From: Erinaceus europaeus
Taxonomy: Eukaryota; Chordata; Mammalia; Eulipotyphla; Erinaceidae
Reading direction: 5' to 3'
Assembly: GCF_950295315.1 (NCBI RefSeq)
Contig: NC_080171.1
Span: forward strand, 90,207,016 to 90,271,015
DNA length: 64,000 nt
Positions 59,700 to 64,000 of this stretch are shown piece by piece; position 1 is the stretch's first letter, and the number at the start of each line of letters is the position of its first letter. The notes under the pieces were generated by a model. It saw only the letters and a list, made by a program, of their open reading frames with translations, did no database searches and was not told where the DNA came from. The position numbers were made by a program, and so were the translations under genes.

Positions 59700-59827
59700 T
59701 TCCTAGCTGACTGAATCCACATGGATCCCAGTCACTTTCAAAGCCAGCAACAAGCAGCTCCTGACAGCTTTCAACCTGACCTGTTGACTGGCTACGGAAG
59801 AAGGGCAAATGCTAGAAGAAGAAGAAG
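59630..59827 (+). mobile_element. Non-autonomous GAA-tailed retroposon (LINE partner)
   Basis: The 198-bp element is flanked by TGAAATAAAT (59620-59629) and TGAAATAAGT (59828-59837). Its 3' end from CAACCTGAC (59772) to the (AAG)n tail matches the last ~57 bp of the LINE in the AARS1 pseudogene with one indel and one substitution. Its 5' ~70 nt are structured. No tRNA, 7SL or 5S promoter boxes were recognised, so it may be an internally deleted LINE derivative comparable to RIME or NARTc. Confidence 0.82.
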
Positions 59828-59939
59828 TGAAATAAGTAAGTAAAGGACAACTACAGGATGGTTTCACTCATATTTAGAATTTAGAGAACTGAACACAGGA
59901 ACTTGAAACAAAAAAACAACTCATATCCAGTATAAATAT

Positions 59940-60399
59940 TTTCCTTAGCTTAAGTAGTTAAGCTTTCAGATCTTTAAAATGTTCAAATGCTGATACTGGG
60001 CTTAAATTGTTCAAGGAGCTCTAAGTACATATCTGTATATATGGTTCTTTAAATATCTAAGTTAACAACTTTAGAGCAGATATATAAAACCATTTACCCT
60101 GTCAGTAAAGAGATTTCCAGATGCCCCTATAGGATACAAAGCAGAGTGAGGGTAAGTATATTACTAAAGATGCTAACCATTGGATTTTCATAGAAATCAA
60201 ACACCCAAATAACATAGTTATAATAATAATCAACTACTGATATTTTAAACTCTTTTAAGGCTACAAACAAACAAACACTTTTCCATTCTCTTTAAGATCC
60301 TCATTTCCTAGTCCTGGAACCTCTAAGACTATGCCCATATTTCTTGACATTTCTTCTCTCTGATTCCTTAACATCATACTACCTCTGTTGACCTCAACC
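59940..60399. other. Unique intergenic sequence
   Basis: No gene or repeat was recognised. Confidence 0.4.
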
Positions 60400-60841
60400 T
60401 GTTGTTAAAATTTGTAGGCTCTTGCCGGCCGGTCTAGCTTCACGGCGGGTAACAGAGACGCGGAGACAACGGCTGGGCAGGGAAGCTGTATTTCTTTATT
60501 CAGGAACAACGATTCATAAACTAAGACAAACTAATCACCCAACAGAACTCTGCTGTCTCTTTGCGGCGGCGCAAGCACTCTCTCTCTGCAACTCAGAAAC
60601 TCTCTAACTCTGAAACTCTTCCACTATGGAACTCTCTCTTACTCTGGAACTCAGGAACTCTCCAACTCTGGCACTCTGGAACTCTCGTACTGGGGAACCC
60701 TCTGAAACTCTCGCACTCTCGAACTCAGGAACCCTCTCTCGGGGTCCCTTGGGGCGGGGCCAAGAGGGCCCGCGAAATTAACAGGACTGATGCAATTCTC
60801 TTGGCGGGGGAGAACTAGAACCCAATGTAAAGCATACAACA
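60400..60841 (-). repeat. 3' LTR of copy 2
   Basis: 442 bp, with the poly(A) signal AATAAA on the minus strand (complement of 60495-60500). It contains an AACTCT-type short-unit array at 60570-60730. Compared with the 5' LTR it has about three substitutions and a 52-bp extra block of array sequence. Confidence 0.9.
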
Positions 60842-60844
60842 ATT

Positions 60845-60858
60845 CCCCCTTTTCTTTT
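60845..60858 (-). promoter_or_regulatory. Polypurine tract of copy 2
   Basis: AAAAGAAAAGGGGG on the minus strand, separated from the 3' LTR by AAT as in copy 1. Confidence 0.9.
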
Positions 60859-61584
60859 AACTAAATGGCTACAGTATCAAGGGTGTGGGGTGAACAGAAA
60901 CCTGTATCGTACAGGCATTTTTTAAAAAAGAAACTGGCACAAACTAAACTTTATCAGCTTAAAAAAACATTTCTTGCCTCTGGGGGGCGTACTTTCTTCG
61001 ACGGGCATTTGCATGGGGGCGGGGAACGGCCTAGAGTCCCACAGGCAGCTGGCTGCAACTTACTTACTATGAAACAAAACTTGTTATTAGCATATCTACT
61101 GCACGATCCAACGTTTCTAATAGAGAAGGAATTTGAGACTTTTACATATCAACAACGTCTTTTAGCCTTTTGTTACACCCATTCAAGATGGAGACACACC
61201 CTAGGTGTGGGCCGGAGAGGAAACCTCAGGCATGAGAATAATTAGCATAGCCATTGTGAGATCTACCATTTCTAATAGAGAAGGTAATGGAGAGTTTTAC
61301 ATATCAACAAGTCTATTTAACCTTTTGTTTAGACTAACTTAGTTAAAATATATTGATTGTTAACTAATTTTTACCTTAGACTTTAAATGTAAGTTAATTT
61401 TATCTTTATGAGAATTACATTGAAAACCTTTTTCATTTAACTTTGACTAGTAAGAATTTAGCCTTAAAGCTACTGTTTACCAAACTTTAAACATACACAT
61501 AAACATGGTCATTAATACACAAGGAGAGAAACCTTTGTTACGAAGACATGTCATTTTAAACACGAATTTAAATCTGTACTCTTA

Positions 61585-62240
61585 GTGGTTGGGGGGGGTC
61601 ACCATTCGGAGGTGGCTTCCCGCGCAGCTCCATTCCTGAGCAGCTCCACTTCTAGGAATTGCAGGTTGCGATCTCTGCACAAATCTCTGCATACTCCAGC
61701 TTGTCTGTCATCAGACCGGACCGGCGGCTGGAGATCTCGTGTGCCCAGTTTCGGCAGGGAGCCCGGGGGTCTGGGAGGCCCGGGATGGTTCCAGAATTCA
61801 TAGAAAGAGGGCAGGCAGGCCATCTTTGTAGAAGGCGTGGGCCTAGGTGCCCAGGGGTGGCGGCCATGATAGGACGCCGCGGCCCTGCCCCATGGCCCTG
61901 CCATGTCTGCTGCCCTGCTCGCAGTGGCCGAGCAGCGTGGAGGGATCACGCATCCAGTGCCCTGCGCCACGCAGTGGAGAGCCGGCTCCTGTGGGCTGGC
62001 CTCGGGCTCTTGCGTGTTGGCCTCGGGCTCCAGGGGCTCTTGTGTGCTGGCATCAGCCTCCTGCGGGCTGCGGGGCTGCAGGCGCGGTGCGCGGGGTTGT
62101 CTGGGCGCAGCCGGCTGGCTGGCTGTTTAACCAGGTGGAAACGGCAGCTCCGTGCCTCGCCTCCCGCCCGCTGGCTCTTCCCGCTGGCTGTTCTGAGTTC
62201 GCCCGAGCGAGTGGAAACCAGAGTGGTCCAGAAATAAATG
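61585..62240 (-). other. GC-rich, CpG-rich interior segment of copy 2
   Basis: This stretch is strongly GC-rich, unlike the flanking AT-rich LTR interior and copy 1. It includes tandemly related phrases (CTCGGGCTCTTGCGTG / CTCGGGCTCCAGGGGCTC, 61998-62075). Frames stay open on both strands (61659-62237 plus; 61599-61970 and 61946-62320 minus), as expected from composition. No host gene domain was recognised. It could be captured cellular sequence. Confidence 0.55.
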
Positions 62241-62370
62241 TTCCAGAAACAACAAAACAGTCTCGTGAAGAAAGAGCAGAGGCCTTTGGAGATCTCTTCA
62301 CAAGCAGAAGAGAAGGCCATAGTGCATAGGTAGCCAAATTGTCTTCACTTATCTGAGAGATGCGCAGGTC

Positions 62371-62388
62371 AGGTCCACGTGGGCACCA
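62371..62388 (-). promoter_or_regulatory. Primer-binding site of copy 2
   Basis: On the minus strand TGGTGCCCACGTGGACCT follows the 5' LTR after AA. It resembles the Lys1,2 PBS with several differences. Confidence 0.7.
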
Positions 62389-62390
62389 TT

Positions 62391-62771
62391 TGTTGTTAAA
62401 ATTTGTAGGCTCTTGCCGGCCGGTCTAGCTTCACGGCGGGTAACAGAGACGCGGAGACAACGGCTGGGCAGGGAAGCTGTATTTCTTTATTCAGGAACAA
62501 CGATTCATAAACTAAGACAAACTAATCACCAAACAGAACTCTGCTGTCTCTTTGCGGCGGCACAAGCACTCTCTCTCTTACTCTGGAACTCAGGAACTCT
62601 CCAACTCTGGCACTCTGGAACTCTCGTACTGGGGAACCCTCTGAAACTCTCGCACTCTCGAACTCAGGAACCCTCTCTCGGGGTCCCTTGGGGCGGGGCC
62701 AAGCGGGCCCGCGAAATTAACAGGACTGATGCAATTCTCTTGGCGGGGGAGAACTAGAACCCAATGTAAAG
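62391..62771 (-). repeat. 5' LTR of copy 2, trimmed at its outer end
   Basis: It begins on the minus strand at CTTTACATTGGG, missing the TGTTGTATG-type start seen in the 3' LTR, and ends AACAACA next to the PBS. It is otherwise nearly identical to the 3' LTR, implying recent insertion. Confidence 0.88.
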
Positions 62772-62777
62772 CCTCAA

Positions 62778-63480
62778 GAAGACATAATAAATTGTCTAGT
62801 TAGTTGCACTTAGACCAAATTAGCTTGGCAACCTAGCAGAAAGGCCCAAAAGAAAAAAATAATCCTAAAAAAACTAAGTCTGGTTGGGTACAATAAATGG
62901 TATTCAATGCTTAAACAACTGGGAGAAAGTCTAAGGTCATCCAATAAAAAGAGGACTACAAAAGTTGGACTGGCTCATGTAATAATGGCCTTTTGGGTCA
63001 ATATCATACCACCTCATTATCTGGGGACCCTGTCTTGGAATTCTTGATTTCCCACACAAATATGATGGACCTCTAGACCTCTAATGGATCCCTCTTTCCA
63101 ACGTCACTGTTCACTTCCATCAGGAACATCATCATAAGCCTTCTTACAGGTCTTCCCAGGACCTTCCCCTCACCACAGAGCAACCATGGGAGGGACTGCC
63201 CCAGTCTCCAAAGGTAGGCTGAGTCATCCTTCCCTGCCATGAAAGGAATACTGGTCCTGAAATGACCACAGCCTGCAATGTTCCCAGTGGTGACCATAAC
63301 TGTGAGCTCAGACCAACAGGGAATCAGAGGTTACACAGGCTCCTGTGCTAAATATAAATATATAAATGTGCCCAGGGTCATGTGGATGGGGTAAACAGTC
63401 AATTTTATTTATAGATTTTTTTTCGAGCAAGAGAGTTGTTCTTGGCCCTAACCTAACTTTCTAGCCCTTTGCTCCACTAT
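62778..63480. other. Unique intergenic sequence
   Basis: No gene or repeat was recognised. A minus-strand frame at 63073-63297 has no known domain. Confidence 0.4.
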
Positions 63481-63492
63481 GACACCAACTTC

Positions 63493-63656
63493 CTTTTTTT
63501 TTTTAAAGATTTTATTTATTTATTAATGAGAAACATAGGAGGAGAGAGAAAGAGCCAGACATCACTCTGGTACATGTGCTGCTGGGGGTTGAACTCTAGG
63601 ACCTCATGCTTGAGAGTCCGATGCTTTATCCACTGCGCCACCTCCTGGACCACTGG
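63493..63656 (-). mobile_element. tRNA-derived SINE (short variant)
   Basis: The reverse of the 2.2-kb type: plus-strand CACTGCGCCACCTCCTGGAC is the head and ATTTATTTATTAATGAGAAA the tail. CACCAACTTC at 63483-63492 and 63657-63666 is the target-site duplication. Confidence 0.92.
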
Positions 63657-63884
63657 CACCAACTTCTTAGACAATATTTTTGTCCAACTCCACGTTAGCT
63701 ATCAAACACAAGCAAAAACTATGATAGTCATGGGCCCCTAGGAACATGTGTAAAAAGGACTTCCTAGCTTTCTTCCACTCTAAGATTTCCATTCTTCTGT
63801 GCTCTATTCCTACTTTTTGGTTCCTGTTCATTAATCATTTTGCCCACTTTTTATCTTCTGCCTTTCCGCCACCAAGTTGCAGAT

Positions 63885-64000
63885 GCTTCCATGATGCCAA
63901 CCTGACTCCTCTGGGCAGAGGAACTCACTAATGTATCCTGGAACTTCACTTTGCCAGAATCCTACCCCACCAGGGAAAGATAAAAATAGGCTGGGGTGAC
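63885..64000 (+). mobile_element. L1 3' UTR fragment, cut by the window edge
   Basis: GATGCTTCCATGATGCCAAC, GAACTCACTAATGTATCCTG and CCCCACCAGGGAAAGATAAA match the sense L1 3' UTR seen at 25.22-25.33 kb. It continues beyond 64000. Confidence 0.8.

Larger units (their letters stand above)
58560..59940 (+). mobile_element. L1 with 5' inversion, later hit by three elements
   Basis: 58560-58653 and 58869-59265 read in reverse as ORF2 RT text ([36 protein letters not shown]). From about 59275 the sequence reads in sense as the ORF2 C-terminus and 3' UTR (ACTCAATGGAGTACTACTCA, then ATGGATGAGACTGGAGATGA). The order, inverted upstream part then sense 3' part, fits twin priming. A SINE (58655-58866), a U1 copy (59347-59511) and a GAA-tailed element (59599-59827) interrupt it. 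Confidence 0.75.
60400..62771 (-). mobile_element. Non-autonomous LTR retroelement, copy 2 (2.37 kb)
   Basis: The reverse-oriented element has its 5' LTR at 62391-62771, a PBS at 62371-62388, an interior at 60842-62370 and its 3' LTR at 60400-60841. The leader (minus strand CTCAGATAAGTGAAGAC...CTACCTATGCACTATGG) and the 3' end (GCCTGTACGATACAGGTTTC...CACCCCACAC) match copy 1. The middle is unrelated and very GC-rich. There is no gag, pol or env. CCTCAA occurs at both outer edges (60392-60397 and 62772-62777), but the ends are not clean: the 5' LTR lacks about 9 terminal bases. Confidence 0.9.

Noticed and set aside
61659..62329. Overlapping long frames on both strands as captured host genes
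   Set aside because: High G+C alone keeps stop codons rare here. No domain was recognised and the frames conflict, so only the GC-rich segment is reported.

Overview
The window is vertebrate, almost certainly mammalian, intergenic DNA, and its repeats point to a hedgehog (Erinaceus-like, Eulipotyphla). There are no operons, ribosome-binding sites or long intact genes. It is dominated by L1 retrotransposons with a long, unusual 3' UTR, by tRNA-derived SINEs matching my memory of hedgehog ERI-type elements, and by LTR retroelements and microsatellites. I found no convincing exon of a functional protein-coding gene; almost every open reading frame lies in a retroelement, a pseudogene or a simple repeat. 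Species and family assignments come from recognition, not from a search.

Layout. 1-9.4 kb: mostly unique DNA with SINEs, L1 tails and TA/TG repeats. 9.4-17.87 kb: a full-length but mutated L1 (L1-A, minus strand) that keeps an L1-like 5' start, ORF1, ORF2 and a ~2.5-kb 3' UTR, flanked by an 8-bp direct repeat. 18-30 kb: unique DNA with dated L1 tails and SINEs and one strong CTCF-like motif. 30.1-33.96 kb: a processed pseudogene of cytoplasmic alanyl-tRNA synthetase (AARS1, minus strand) interrupted by a young-looking, 5'-truncated non-L1 LINE. 34-43 kb: nested old L1s and SINEs, and a ~220-bp near-perfect hairpin at 39.8 kb. 43.09-46.23 kb: L1-B, complete at its 5' end, lacking its 3' end, yet flanked by 17-bp target-site duplications. 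46.6-55 kb: L1 tails, a near-full-length 7SK retrocopy, a lone LTR with a primer-binding site, and a textbook twin-primed L1.

55.2-62.8 kb: two members of one non-autonomous LTR family in opposite orientations. They have matching leaders and 3' ends but different middles and no gag, pol or env. The LTRs of one carry a tRNA-Gly 5' half; the other carries a GC-rich insert. Between them lies an inverted L1 hit by a U1 snRNA retrocopy and by a small GAA-tailed element.

The most interesting system is this GAA-tailed family. The LINE inside the AARS1 pseudogene encodes a jockey/I-like C-terminus with a CCHC knuckle, and its stop codon runs straight into (AAG)n. The small element at 59.63-59.83 kb has the same last ~55 bp and tail, so it looks like the LINE's non-autonomous partner. 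Its first ~70 nt can be folded into an HDV-like self-cleaving ribozyme whose predicted cleavage site falls exactly at the element's 5' boundary.
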